From JACKBJ01 sp964549495 (GTDB lineage: Bacteria > Chloroflexota > Anaerolineae > Epilineales > Epilineaceae): a DNA stretch of 64,000 bases. The first letter of the stretch is position 1. Every line of letters begins with the position of its first letter. The notes beneath the pieces were generated by a model. It was not told the origin of the DNA and did no database searches. It was given only the letters and a program-made list of their open reading frames with translations. The stretch is taken from positions 30,384 to 94,383 of the forward strand of contig CAZJWJ010000002.1 of NCBI GenBank assembly GCA_964549495.1, given 5' to 3'. The translations under genes were made by a program, and so were the position numbers. This document shows, in pieces, positions 37,074-45,129 of the stretch.

Positions 37074-37619
37074 ATGGACTCGATCGCCGTCTTTCCGGCC
37101 ACCTTCGATCCGATCACCAACGGTCATCTCGCCATCGCCGAGCGCGCGGCGCGATTGTTCGACCGTCTGGTGATCGGCGTATACAATCACCCGGGCTCGG
37201 CCGGCAACGGCGCGAGCTTCAAGCAGCCGCTGTTCAGCGCGGACGAGCGCGTTTCGTTGGTCCGAGCGTCGGCGACCCATCTGGAGAACCTATCGGTGCG
37301 CCGGTTCGACGGTCTCGCGATCGACTTCGCGCGCGAAGAGAAGGCCAGCGCCATCGTGCGCGGCCTGCGCGTGGCCGACGACTTCGAGTTCGAGCGGCAG
37401 ATGGCGATGATGAACCGGCACCTGGCGCCCGAGGTGGAGACCCTCTTGCTTATCAGCGAGCCGGGGCATGCCTTCGTCAGCGCATCCATCGTCCGTGAGG
37501 TGGCCCTCATGGGCGGAGACGTGAGCCAGCTCGTGCCGCCCTTGGTGGCCGATGCCCTGGAACAGAAGACGCGCCAGTTGCGTCGCGCCGGCCGTGTGGC
37601 GCCGCGCAACCTGGCCTAG
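37074..37619 (+). CDS. coaD: Phosphopantetheine adenylyltransferase
   Basis: 181-aa nucleotidyltransferase for the fourth step of coenzyme A synthesis (4'-phosphopantetheine + ATP to dephospho-CoA). Motifs: FPATFDPITNGHLAI near residues 7-21 with the T/HxGH-type site, FDGLAIDFA, IVRGLRVADDFEFERQMAMMN, and FVSASIVREVALMGG. It is about 15 residues longer than usual at the C-terminus (basic tail). AGGAGGAG lies 3 bases before ATG 37074. Confidence 0.96.
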   Translation: MDSIAVFPATFDPITNGHLAIAERAARLFDRLVIGVYNHPGSAGNGASFKQPLFSADERVSLVRASATHLENLSVRRFDGLAIDFAREEKASAIVRGLRVADDFEFERQMAMMNRHLAPEVETLLLISEPGHAFVSASIVREVALMGGDVSQLVPPLVADALEQKTRQLRRAGRVAPRNLA

Positions 37620-37673
37620 CCCCGCAAACGGGATGTCCGCCACCAAGGGAGGTGCGCCATCGATCTCGAATAC

Positions 37674-38177
37674 TTGATCGACCGGCTCGAGGAGTTGCTC
37701 GACCGAGGCGCTCGGGTGCCGATGACCACCCGGGTGATCATCGACGAGAACGAGTACCTGCGCCTCATCGACCAGATGCGCATCAGCGTTCCGCAGGAGA
37801 TCAAGAACGCGCGACAGGTCGAGAGCGAACGCGAGGCGCGCCTGGCGGCCGCCCAGGAGCAAGCCGAGTCGATCATCGCCGCCGGCCGCGAGCAGGCCGA
37901 GTCGCTGACCGCGGAGCATGTCGTGCTGGCCCAGGCCCAGGAGCGGGCCGACGAGGTGCTGACCCAGGCCTACCAGGAGGCGGCGCAGATCCGCAGCGAG
38001 GCCGATGCCTACGCGCTGGAGGTCCTGCACCGCATCGGCGCCCAGCTGGAGGGCTTCGGTCAGACGGTCCGCAACGGCATCCGTCTCCTGGAAGCGGGGG
38101 ATCCGGTACGCGGTGAGTCCGCGGAGCCTGCCGAATCCGTCGAGCCCCAACCGGCCGGCGGTGAGCGCTCTTCCTGA
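37674..38177 (+). CDS. Coiled-coil protein of the Chloroflexota coaD-yceD region; true start may be AUC at 37659
   Basis: About 168-172 aa. The first 45 residues (LIDRLEELLDRGARVPMTTR, then EYLRLIDQMRI) are followed by a long charged coiled coil rich in Gln/Glu/Ala (residues about 40-125) and a Pro/Glu tail. Similar proteins lie between coaD and yceD-rpmF in Chloroflexota and are often listed only as ATPase or hypothetical; DivIVA-like or ATP-synthase-b-like coils are look-alikes. The coordinates use TTG 37674. However, GGAGG at 37648-37652 has perfect 6-base spacing to an in-frame ATC at 37659, which would give the N-terminus IDLEYLIDRLEE, so an AUC start is likely. Function unknown. Confidence 0.75.
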   Translation: MIDRLEELLDRGARVPMTTRVIIDENEYLRLIDQMRISVPQEIKNARQVESEREARLAAAQEQAESIIAAGREQAESLTAEHVVLAQAQERADEVLTQAYQEAAQIRSEADAYALEVLHRIGAQLEGFGQTVRNGIRLLEAGDPVRGESAEPAESVEPQPAGGERSS

Positions 38178-38215
38178 TCCTTGACCTCTAGCCCATAGCG
38201 CCCAGTCCGAGGCTC

Positions 38216-38244
38216 TTGGTCGTGCCCCGCGCATCCACTATATT
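38216..38244 (+). promoter_or_regulatory. Promoter for yceD-rpmF
   Basis: TTGGTC (38216-38221), 17 bp, TATATT (38239-38244). It reads into yceD and probably also serves rpmF and the fab genes. Confidence 0.55.
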
Positions 38245-38318
38245 TAACGTCCTTGGCTGGATGGCAGCGTTCGCCATCCGGCCGCATGCGTTGAGGACGA
38301 GAATGGAGGAGGGAAGCG

Positions 38319-38870
38319 ATGCGCTACCGCGTCTCCGACCTGCTCAAGTCTTCCTTGGGTCGCAGCCGGGATGTCGAGTTGGAGTCCTGGTTGGAAGGCG
38401 AAGAGTCCCAGATCGAGCTGACCGCACCCCTGACCGCCCAGCTCCGACTGGTGCGCGACCCGGCCGGCATCCTGGTCATGGGCAGGGTGAGTACGCGAAT
38501 CCGAACGCACTGTGCTCGCTGCCTGGATCCGGTCGAGTTGGAGGTCGAGTTCGACCTGTCAGAGCACTTCCGGCCGACCGTCATCATCCCGGATGGGCCG
38601 CCCATCGAGCCGGACCCCGAGGAGGAGCAGGAAGACATCACCGACCTGGATGAGCAGCACGTGCTGGATCTTGGCGGCGTGCTGTGGCAAAATCTAGAGC
38701 TTGCCGTTCCCGCATTGCCGCTGTGCCGACCGGATTGTCTCGGGCTCTGTCCGAGTTGCGGGGCCAACTTGAACGTCGAGACCTGCAGCTGCGAGCCCGA
38801 GCCCGATCCGCGGTGGGCGGACCTGGCCGAGATTCGGGCTCGCATGGAGCAGGAGACGAGTGAAGACTAG
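38319..38870 (+). CDS. yceD: DUF177 (YceD) protein, 23S rRNA accumulation factor
   Basis: 183-aa protein of the YceD/DUF177 family, which is nearly always encoded directly before rpmF. Features: the HCARCLDPVE motif near residue 65, the acidic linker PEEEQEDITDLDEQ, and the C-terminal Cys cluster CRPDCLGLCPSCG that probably binds zinc. In E. coli and plants the family is needed for normal 23S rRNA levels. A GGAGG site lies about 10 bases before ATG 38319. It is separated from rpmF by 146 bp. Confidence 0.93.
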   Translation: MRYRVSDLLKSSLGRSRDVELESWLEGEESQIELTAPLTAQLRLVRDPAGILVMGRVSTRIRTHCARCLDPVELEVEFDLSEHFRPTVIIPDGPPIEPDPEEEQEDITDLDEQHVLDLGGVLWQNLELAVPALPLCRPDCLGLCPSCGANLNVETCSCEPEPDPRWADLAEIRARMEQETSED

Positions 38871-39016
38871 AGAGGTCTAGTGAAGACCGGGGGTCGGCGA
38901 TTCTTCGCCCCCCGAACACCGCATGGCCATCGGGCCGCGCCCCCGGCGCTCCGGTGGCCCCATCGCGCCGAGGCCCGACCGGGCCGGCCGAATCGCCGAT
39001 CGCAAGGAGTCATGCC

Positions 39017-39205
39017 ATGGGTGCCGTGCCCAAGAGTCGAATCAGCAAGCGCCGCAAGCGCAACCGCCGGGGCCACGACAAGATCCAGGCCGTCAAGCTC
39101 GTGCGCTGCCAGACCTGTGATGCCTTCCATCAACCGCATCACATGTGCCCCGAGTGCGGGTCCTTCCGCGGGATCCAAGTCGTCGACCTCGAAGAGGAAT
39201 TCTGA
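39017..39205 (+). CDS. rpmF: 50S ribosomal protein L32
   Basis: 62-aa L32, start MGAVPKSRISKRRKRNRR, with zinc-type Cys pairs CQTC and CPEC. ATG 39017 has AAGGAG 7 bases ahead; another ATG at 39012 is out of frame. The usual order yceD-rpmF-fab is kept, with plsX and fabH absent from this spot. Confidence 0.95.
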   Translation: MGAVPKSRISKRRKRNRRGHDKIQAVKLVRCQTCDAFHQPHHMCPECGSFRGIQVVDLEEEF

Positions 39206-39248
39206 TGCCGATTACGCTCGCTGATCGGCCGTGTGGAGCCGGCCCTCG

Positions 39249-40178
39249 ATGAGCGTCGCCTGGCTCTTTCCCGGACAGGGCTCGCAGGCGGTGGGCATGG
39301 CCGGCGCTTGGGCTCGGCGATCGTCTTGCGCTCGCGAGGCCCTGGACGAGGCGGCCGAGGTGCTGGGCTTCGACCTGCCGGGCCTCATGGCCGAGGGCCC
39401 GGAGGAGCTGCTGAGCGACACCTACAACCAGCAGCCCGCGCTGCTGGCGGCCAGTGTGGCCATCCTCCGCGCGGCCTACGAGGACTTGCCGGCACCGGCC
39501 TACGTGGCCGGCCATTCGCTGGGCGAGTACAGCGCGCTGGTGGCAGCCGGCGCGCTGTCCTATCCGGATGCCTTGGGACTGGTGCGCGAGCGTGGGCGCT
39601 TGATGCAGCAGGCCGGTCAGCGCCAGCCCGGTCGCATGGCCGCGATCCTCGGCCTCGATGACCGGATCGTCGAGGAATGCTGCGCCGCGATCGAAGGCGC
39701 CGAGGTCGCGAACTACAACGCACCGGGACAGGTGGTGATCTCGGGCAGCGATCTGGGCATCGACGCGGCCGTCGAGGCCCTGGAGCGCGCCGGCGCCAAG
39801 CGGATCGTCGTCCTTCCCATCACCATCGCTGCGCATTCGGCCTTGATGACCGAGGCGGCCGCGCCCTTCGCCCGGCAGCTGGAGGCGGTGGCCCTGGCTC
39901 CGGCTTCGGTGCCCGTGGTGGCCAATCTCAGCGCAAGCCCCATCCAGGCGGTCGACGACATCCGCCGGGAACTGGTCGAACAGCTGACTGGCTCGGTGCG
40001 CTGGAGCGAGAGCGTGACCTACATGGCCGATGCCGGGGTGACCGACTACTATGAGATCGGATCCGGTCGGGTGCTCTGCGGTCTTGCCAAGCGCATCCTC
40101 CGCGGCCGGCCGGGGTCGGCCCCGACGCTGCATCCCATGGACCAGCCCCCGCTTGCCGAAGCGGGCGCGACCGGCTAA
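39249..40178 (+). CDS. fabD: Malonyl-CoA:ACP transacylase
   Basis: 309-aa enzyme that loads malonyl groups onto acyl carrier protein for fatty-acid synthesis. Motifs: LFPGQGSQAVGM at the N-terminus, the nucleophile in GHSLGEYSAL near residue 91, the catalytic His in IAAHSALM near 194, and NYNAPGQVVISG. ATG 39249 fits the usual start; an in-frame GTG at 39231 is possible. It sits 43 bp after rpmF and ahead of fabG. Confidence 0.95.
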   Translation: MSVAWLFPGQGSQAVGMAGAWARRSSCAREALDEAAEVLGFDLPGLMAEGPEELLSDTYNQQPALLAASVAILRAAYEDLPAPAYVAGHSLGEYSALVAAGALSYPDALGLVRERGRLMQQAGQRQPGRMAAILGLDDRIVEECCAAIEGAEVANYNAPGQVVISGSDLGIDAAVEALERAGAKRIVVLPITIAAHSALMTEAAAPFARQLEAVALAPASVPVVANLSASPIQAVDDIRRELVEQLTGSVRWSESVTYMADAGVTDYYEIGSGRVLCGLAKRILRGRPGSAPTLHPMDQPPLAEAGATG

Positions 40179-40194
40179 CCGCCTAGGTCGGCCG

Positions 40195-40218
40195 CGTTGG
40201 CGGGCTTGCCCGCCAACG
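40195..40218 (+). terminator. 11-bp hairpin between fabD and fabG
   Basis: CGTTGGCGGGC pairs exactly with GCCCGCCAACG across 2 bases. It lies 17 bp after the fabD stop and about 23 bp before the fabG ribosome site, so it could weaken read-through or protect the mRNA end. Confidence 0.5.
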
Positions 40219-40255
40219 GGTTCGGACCGTCCCGATTGTTCGAAGGAGTCTCGAG

Positions 40256-41002
40256 GTGAGCCAGCAGCCGAGCCCCGTCGCCCTGGTGACCGGTAGCAGC
40301 CGCGGCCTGGGCCGTGCCATCGCCGAGCGCCTGGCGGCCGATGGCCATCGCCTGGTGATCAACTGCCGCTCGCGAAGCGAGGAGGCCGAGGCGGTGGTGG
40401 ACGCGATCGTCCAGGCCGGCGGCGAAGCCTTCGCCGCGCAGGCCGACGTCACCGAGCCCGGCGAGGTCGAGGGCCTGGTCGAAGCGGCCCGAGAGCGTTT
40501 CGGTCGCATCGATGTCTTGGTCAACAATGCGGGGGTGACCCGCGACGGGCTCTTGATGCGCATGAAGGACGAGGACTGGGACCTGGTGCTGGCCACCAAC
40601 CTGCGAAGCGTATTCCTCGCCTCGCGCGCCGTGCTGCGGCCCATGATGCGACAGCGCGGGGGGCGCATCATCAACATCACCTCCATCGCCGGCTTGGATG
40701 GAAACTTCGGGCAGTGCAACTACGCCGCGGCCAAGGCCGGCATCGTCGGCTTCACCAAGAGCCTGGCCAAGGAAGCCGGCGCGCGAGGCATCACCGTCAA
40801 TGCCGTGGCGCCGGGCTACGTGCCCACCGATCTGACCAGCGAATTGCCCGAGGAGCTCTTGGAACGGGCCCGCGAGGCCACACCGCTGGGCCGCCTGGGA
40901 CAGAGCGCGGACGTGGCGGCAGCCGTGTCCTTCCTGGCCGGACCGGATGCAGCCTTCATCACGGGGCAGGTCCTGCGGGTCGACGGCGGGATGGTGCTCT
41001 AG
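40256..41002 (+). CDS. fabG: 3-oxoacyl-[ACP] reductase
   Basis: 248-aa short-chain dehydrogenase that reduces 3-ketoacyl-ACP with NADPH. Motifs: TGSSRGLG (cofactor loop), NNAG, catalytic Ser in NITSIAG near residue 141, Tyr and Lys in NYAAAKAG (155/159), and the C-terminal VDGGMVL. All catalytic residues are present. GTG 40256 follows GAAGGAG by 7 bases. Fatty-acid context (fabD upstream) supports FabG over other SDRs. Confidence 0.94.
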   Translation: MSQQPSPVALVTGSSRGLGRAIAERLAADGHRLVINCRSRSEEAEAVVDAIVQAGGEAFAAQADVTEPGEVEGLVEAARERFGRIDVLVNNAGVTRDGLLMRMKDEDWDLVLATNLRSVFLASRAVLRPMMRQRGGRIINITSIAGLDGNFGQCNYAAAKAGIVGFTKSLAKEAGARGITVNAVAPGYVPTDLTSELPEELLERAREATPLGRLGQSADVAAAVSFLAGPDAAFITGQVLRVDGGMVL

Positions 41003-41067
41003 GGCCCGCTCGGTCTCCGCGATCTCGCGGGCTGGGCGTCCGGGGCGATGGTCTTGGTGAGGAGAGC

Positions 41068-41685
41068 ATGAAGGGTCGTCGCCGCGCGCGCCAGCTGGCC
41101 TTGCAGGCGCTCTACGAGCTGGATCAGAGCCAGCACCCGGTCGCCGACGTCTTGGCCTGGCGCCTGGACGACTACTATCGCAGCCTGCTGCGCAACCGGC
41201 CCCAAGGACCGACACCGGCCTCCCAGGTCGATGCCCTCATGGGCGCCGCCGACCTTCGACGCGATGCCGCGGCGCCCTTTTCGGCGCTGGATGCCGCAGA
41301 CCTGGCCGGTCCGCGGGGGCTCGACGCGGCGACCTTGGAGGCCTTGCTGGAGATCCTGATCGCCCATCAGAAGCTCGGCGGCTACGCGGTGGCCTTGGTC
41401 CGTGGCGTGCTGGCCAACCGCGAGGCCATCGACAGAGCGATCGCGCGCATCGCCCCGGAATGGCCGGTGGATCAGATCGCGCCGGTCGATCGCAACTGTC
41501 TGCGCATTGCGCTTTGGGAGATCGCCAGCGAGTCCGCGCCGACCCGGGTGGCCATCAACGAAGCGGTGGAGCTGGCCCGCAAGTTCAGCGGTGAAGGGGC
41601 ACGGCGCATGGTCAACGGCGCCCTCGGCGCATTCACCCAGAGCGGGCAGTCGATCGAGATCGTCGGGCATGAGCGGGCCGGCTGA
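41068..41685 (+). CDS. nusB: Transcription antitermination factor NusB, enlarged
   Basis: 205-aa NusB, which binds the boxA RNA with S10 during rRNA transcription. It begins MKGRRRARQLALQALYELDQ and ends with the typical helices APVDRNCLRIALWEI, RVAINEAVELARKFSGE and VNGALG. The family is usually about 140-150 residues; here an insert of about 50-60 residues, rich in Ala/Pro/Asp, follows the first helix pair. GAGGAG lies close before ATG 41068. Its last codons overlap the next gene by 17 bp. Confidence 0.92.
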   Translation: MKGRRRARQLALQALYELDQSQHPVADVLAWRLDDYYRSLLRNRPQGPTPASQVDALMGAADLRRDAAAPFSALDAADLAGPRGLDAATLEALLEILIAHQKLGGYAVALVRGVLANREAIDRAIARIAPEWPVDQIAPVDRNCLRIALWEIASESAPTRVAINEAVELARKFSGEGARRMVNGALGAFTQSGQSIEIVGHERAG

Positions 41686-42394
41686 GCCGGATCCGGAGCT
41701 TCGCGCGGTCTTGGCCGAGCGCCTGGCCGGCATCCGCCGGCGCATGGAGGAAGCCGCCCGGCGGGCTGGGCGCGATCCGGCGCTGCCGCGGTTGGTGGTG
41801 GTCAGCAAGACGGCCACCGCCGTGCAGGCCGCGGCTGCGGTGATGGCCGGTGCCGATCATCTGGGCGAGAATCGGATCCAGGACGCGCTGCCGCGGATCG
41901 AGGCCTTGTCGGCCTTGGGCTTGCAGCCCACCTGGCACATGATCGGCCACCTGCAGCGGAACAAGGTGCGCTCCGCCCTGGAGGGCTTCGACCGCATCGA
42001 CAGCATCGACAGCCTGCGGCTGGCCCGACGGGTCGATCGCTTGGCCGCCGATCTGGGTCGGACCGTTCCCCTGCTGTTGCAGGTCAACGCCTCGGAGGAT
42101 CCGGCCAAGCACGGCATCCTCCCCGAGGACCTGCCGGAGCTTGCTGGTCGGGTGGCCGCGCTGCGAAACTTGCGGATCGAGGGCTTGATGACCATCCTAT
42201 TCCAGACCCGGGACGAGGCCCGGTTGCGCGCCGACTTCGCGCGGATGCGCAATCTGCGGGATCGCATGCGACGAGCGCATCCCGGCCTTTCTTGGGAGGT
42301 CCTGTCGATGGGCATGACCGCCGACTTCGAGTTGGCCATCGAAGAGGGGGCTACCGAGGTGCGCGTAGGCCGTGCGATCTTCGAGGACCTGTGA
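41669..42394 (+). CDS. YggS/PROSC-family pyridoxal-phosphate homeostasis protein
   Basis: 241-aa PLP-binding TIM-barrel protein of the YggS family, which buffers free PLP rather than catalysing a known reaction. The PLP lysine is in LVVVSKTATAVQ near residue 47; other motifs are GADHLGENRIQDA, WHMIGHLQRNK, LLLQVNASEDPAKHG and LSMGMTADFELAIEEGATEVRVG. It starts within nusB (17-bp overlap) and is followed by yggT, the usual neighbour. Confidence 0.95.
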   Translation: MSGPAEPDPELRAVLAERLAGIRRRMEEAARRAGRDPALPRLVVVSKTATAVQAAAAVMAGADHLGENRIQDALPRIEALSALGLQPTWHMIGHLQRNKVRSALEGFDRIDSIDSLRLARRVDRLAADLGRTVPLLLQVNASEDPAKHGILPEDLPELAGRVAALRNLRIEGLMTILFQTRDEARLRADFARMRNLRDRMRRAHPGLSWEVLSMGMTADFELAIEEGATEVRVGRAIFEDL

Positions 42395-42419
42395 TCCAAC
42401 CAGCGAATATGGAGGCTGG

Positions 42420-42722
42420 ATGAACGCGCTATTCTGTCCACTGCTCAGCTTGCTCTCCTTCTTGGCGGGCTTTCTGAACCTCGCGATCCTGATCCGCGTG
42501 CTGCTCTCCTGGGTCGATCAGAATCCCTACCCGGACAGCCGGTGGAAGGAGCTGCTCTACCAAGTTACCGATCCCATCCTGGAGCCCCTGCGCCGCAACA
42601 TCCCCCCGATGGGGATGTTCGACATCTCGCCCATCGTCGCATTCTTGATCCTGGGTGTGATCGTACAGGTCGTCCGCGAACTCCAGCTCTCCTCCGGCTG
42701 CATCTTCACCTTCGGATTCTGA
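42420..42722 (+). CDS. YggT-family membrane protein
   Basis: 100-aa protein with two membrane regions (residues about 8-30 and 68-88) separated by the family motif NPYPDSRWKELLYQVTDPIL...R. YggT proteins are linked to cell division placement, osmotic tolerance or membrane-protein folding in different organisms, without one agreed role. ATG 42420 follows GGAGG closely. Here it is the last gene of the nusB-yggS-yggT run; a 6-bp GC-rich hairpin follows. Confidence 0.9.
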   Translation: MNALFCPLLSLLSFLAGFLNLAILIRVLLSWVDQNPYPDSRWKELLYQVTDPILEPLRRNIPPMGMFDISPIVAFLILGVIVQVVRELQLSSGCIFTFGF

Positions 42723-42799
42723 GCCTTGCCCGGCCGCTCTGGGCCGGCGGCGGGCTCGCGATCCGCTCGCGTATGCACTCCGGGCCTGAGTCGCATCGG

Positions 42800-43147
42800 T
42801 CAGCTCCCCGCGGCCGGCCGATCCGCTCCCTCCGGTGGCCGCAGGACGTAGCCCACGCTGCGCACGGTATGGATCAGACGCGGCTGGTCGTCCGACTCGA
42901 TCTTCTGGCGCAACCAGTGGACGTGCACCTCGAGCGTGCGCGTGTCGGCCACGTAGTCGGTGAGCCAGACTTCCTTCATCAGGAACTGCCGGCTTAGGAC
43001 CTGGCCGGCGTGCGTCAGGAAGACCTCGAGCAGCCGGCATTCCTTGGGTGTGAGGTGGTGCTCCGAGCGCCCGCAGTGCAAGCGGCGCGCGTCTCGATCG
43101 AGCGAGACATGTGCGCAGGAGAGGGGCTCTTCGGCCGCCGTGTCCAC
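42800..43147 (-). CDS. Stand-alone OmpR/PhoB-type winged-helix protein without receiver domain
   Basis: 115-aa DNA-binding protein consisting only of the transcriptional regulatory C-terminal fold. HHLTPKECRLLEVFL, the recognition helix region VADTRTLEVHVHWLRQKI and the wing IHTVRSVGYVL are all present. No Asp-phosphorylated receiver domain is encoded upstream; the preceding gene is the zinc-ribbon coiled coil. GTG 43147 begins 5 bases after that gene's stop, while an in-frame GTG at 43192 would overlap its end by 40 bp. No sensor kinase is nearby, so it is either constitutive or controlled through another partner. Confidence 0.8.
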   Translation of the reverse strand: MDTAAEEPLSCAHVSLDRDARRLHCGRSEHHLTPKECRLLEVFLTHAGQVLSRQFLMKEVWLTDYVADTRTLEVHVHWLRQKIESDDQPRLIHTVRSVGYVLRPPEGADRPAAGS

Positions 43148-43152
43148 GGAAC

Positions 43153-43851
43153 TCAGGCGTGGAGGATGCGACCGCAGCCGCGGCAATAACACAGTTCGCG
43201 GCTCCCGCGAATCCCGTGTCGTTCCTCGATGGGCAACTCCATGCCGCAGACTCCGCAGGCATCGCCCCGCACCGGGCTGACCGCGCGTCCGGACTTCTGA
43301 GCGATCAGCCGATCATAAGTCGCTAGATCTGCCGGGGCCACGGCCTCTCGAAGCTTGGCTCGCTGCAATCGCAGCGCCTTGGCGGCCGAGTCGAGCTTCT
43401 TCAGTTCGCTGCTGAGGGCGCGCTGCTGTTGATCCTGGCGTGCCTCCAGATTCTCCAGCGCGTGCTGGGCGCCGTCCTTTCGCTCGACAGCTTGGTCCCG
43501 GCGCAGCATCAAGTCCAGGGTCTGGTCGTCGAGTTGCGCTAGGCGACGCTCGAGCGATTCCACCTCGAGCTGCAGGTTCTGGACCTCGCGGGCACCCTTG
43601 ACCTTGCCGCCGTACATGGCCTGCTTGTCGGCCTCGATCCTGGCCTTGACCTTCTCGCGCTCGTCGCGGCTGGTCTGTAGCTCGCGTTGTAGCGAGTCCA
43701 AGGCCAGCTGGCTCTCTTCGAGCTCTTCTCGAGCCTCGCGAATGGCCTTGCCGCCGCGGAGGGCGGCTTGCACCTTCTCGCGCTTGGCCGCGATGGCAGC
43801 GGCCGTGCTGTCATTCTGCTGGAGTTGGTGGAGCAGTTGGGAGCGCGACAT
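43153..43851 (-). CDS. Coiled-coil protein with C-terminal C4 zinc ribbon
   Basis: 232-aa protein. Residues about 5-180 form a long charged coiled coil (EELEESQLALDSLQRELQ, and many Glu/Arg/Gln heptads). The C-terminal 45 residues are a zinc ribbon with CGVCGMELP and CYCRGCGRIL. This is the CT398-like/C4-type zinc-ribbon family, whose structure is known but whose job is not; links to secretion and to sigma-54 have been proposed in Chlamydia. ATG 43851 has only a weak ribosome site. A TACAAT box lies about 55 bp upstream. It is probably co-transcribed with the wHTH gene. Confidence 0.85.
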   Translation of the reverse strand: MSRSQLLHQLQQNDSTAAAIAAKREKVQAALRGGKAIREAREELEESQLALDSLQRELQTSRDEREKVKARIEADKQAMYGGKVKGAREVQNLQLEVESLERRLAQLDDQTLDLMLRRDQAVERKDGAQHALENLEARQDQQQRALSSELKKLDSAAKALRLQRAKLREAVAPADLATYDRLIAQKSGRAVSPVRGDACGVCGMELPIEERHGIRGSRELCYCRGCGRILHA

Positions 43852-43904
43852 GGCGGGGCTTTCGGTGGCGGCCGGCGCCAGGGTCCGGCCGAGGCTGGCG
43901 GCGA

Positions 43905-43910
43905 ATTGTA
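43905..43910 (-). promoter_or_regulatory. -10 box TACAAT for the zinc-ribbon gene
   Basis: TACAAT reading toward the zinc-ribbon gene; no consensus -35 is visible. Confidence 0.4.
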
Positions 43911-44009
43911 CCGAAGGGCCATGGCCGGCGCAATCGCGCCGAGGAGGGATGGCTCCGGATGGGCTCGGCCGGGCTTGGGCGATCGCGCGGCGGGGGCTAC
44001 CATCCGGAT

Positions 44010-44186
44010 ATGCAGCCATTCGATCCCCGCGAGCCCCAGGAGCTCGACCACAGCGGACGAGGCGGCGGCCGCTTGGGCGACCTGGCCGCCATCGCGCTGG
44101 CGACGATCACCGTGATCATGGTCTTGACCGCGCTGGCCGACGATATCTATCGGCTCTACCTGGCCATATTCGTCGGGGCGCGCTGA
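44010..44186 (+). CDS. Small single-helix membrane protein
   Basis: 58-aa protein: a polar N-terminus (MQPFDPREPQELDHSGRGGG) and one membrane helix (about residues 24-54) ending IFVGAR. A TACCAT box at 43998-44003 ends 6 bases before the ATG, suggesting a leaderless transcript. No family is recognised. The hydrophobic pattern and codon use look real, but a gene this short stays uncertain. Confidence 0.5.
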   Translation: MQPFDPREPQELDHSGRGGGRLGDLAAIALATITVIMVLTALADDIYRLYLAIFVGAR

Positions 44187-44264
44187 GTTCCGCTTGTCCG
44201 GCCGGAGTTGGCGGGCTATCGTCCAGGGGCCCGGTGCCGACCTTCGATCTCGGAGGTCGCCAGC

Positions 44265-45053
44265 GTGTTCGATCCCTTCAGCCGATGGCGAAGCATCCCT
44301 TGGTTGCGCGCCCTATCCGACTTGGTCTATCCGCCGCGCTGCCTTGCCGATAGCTGTGGCCGGCCCGGAGCCTGGCTCTGCAGCCCATGCGCCGCAGGCG
44401 TAGAGCGCCTGCGGCCACCGCTTTGTCCGCGCTGCGCCTTGCCGGCAGCGACCACCGGCGAGGCCGATGGATGCCCCGACTGCCTGCGCGCTCCACCGGC
44501 CTTCGATCGCTGCTTCGCTGCCGCGAGCTACGCACCCCCGGTGGATGCTCTGATCCGCGCCATGAAGTACCGCCGCGCCGCCGCCGCGGCCGGCCCTCTC
44601 GCGCGGCTGCTGGAGGAGGCGATCGGGGATCCTCGGCCGGGAATCGATGGGCTGTTGGCCGTACCCTCCCATCGCTCGCGCATCGCCGAGCGGGGACTGG
44701 ACCACGCCGGCTGCTTGGCCGAGGCCTTGGCCGATGGACTCGGAATGCCCCTGGCCCGCAACCTGCTGGAGCGAAGCCGGGCCACCGGACGCCAGGTCGG
44801 GCGGAGCGCTCGGCAGCGTGTGGCCAACGTGGCCGATGCCTTCGTGCTGCCGCGGGGATCCGGGATGTGGCGGGGCCGGCACCTATTGCTGGTCGATGAC
44901 GTGATGACCACCGGAGCCACCGCCGGACAAGCCGCCGCGGCCTTGTTGGAGGCCGGCGTGGACCGGGTCAGCGTGGCAGTGGTCGCGCGTGCGCTGCCAC
45001 CCGAGCAGCGAGCCGGCCCGGGAATTGACCGGCCTGCGGCCGGCTCACTATAA
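44265..45053 (+). CDS. comF: ComF-family phosphoribosyltransferase-like protein
   Basis: 262-aa protein. The N-terminal part holds Cys pairs (CLADSC, CSPC, CPRC, CPDC) that form zinc ribbons, followed by a type I PRTase fold with LLLVDDVMTTGAT (the PRPP loop) and the basic hood region GRSARQRVANVADAF. ComF is needed for DNA uptake in naturally competent bacteria and binds single-stranded DNA in some. GTG 44265 has GGAGG 8 bases upstream. No other competence gene is in the window. Confidence 0.92.
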   Translation: MFDPFSRWRSIPWLRALSDLVYPPRCLADSCGRPGAWLCSPCAAGVERLRPPLCPRCALPAATTGEADGCPDCLRAPPAFDRCFAAASYAPPVDALIRAMKYRRAAAAAGPLARLLEEAIGDPRPGIDGLLAVPSHRSRIAERGLDHAGCLAEALADGLGMPLARNLLERSRATGRQVGRSARQRVANVADAFVLPRGSGMWRGRHLLLVDDVMTTGATAGQAAAALLEAGVDRVSVAVVARALPPEQRAGPGIDRPAAGSL

Positions 45054-45054
45054 T
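45025..45054 (+). promoter_or_regulatory. Promoter for hpf
   Basis: TTGACC (45025-45030), 18 bp, TATAAT (45049-45054), overlapping the end of comF. Strong sigma-70 type promoter, fitting a gene induced as growth slows. Confidence 0.7.
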
Positions 45055-45129
45055 CGTCCTTCCCGATCGGCCGGGACGAGAAGCCGATACCGAATCCAAA
45101 CCGCCGGCATGATTGAAGCGAGGATAAGC

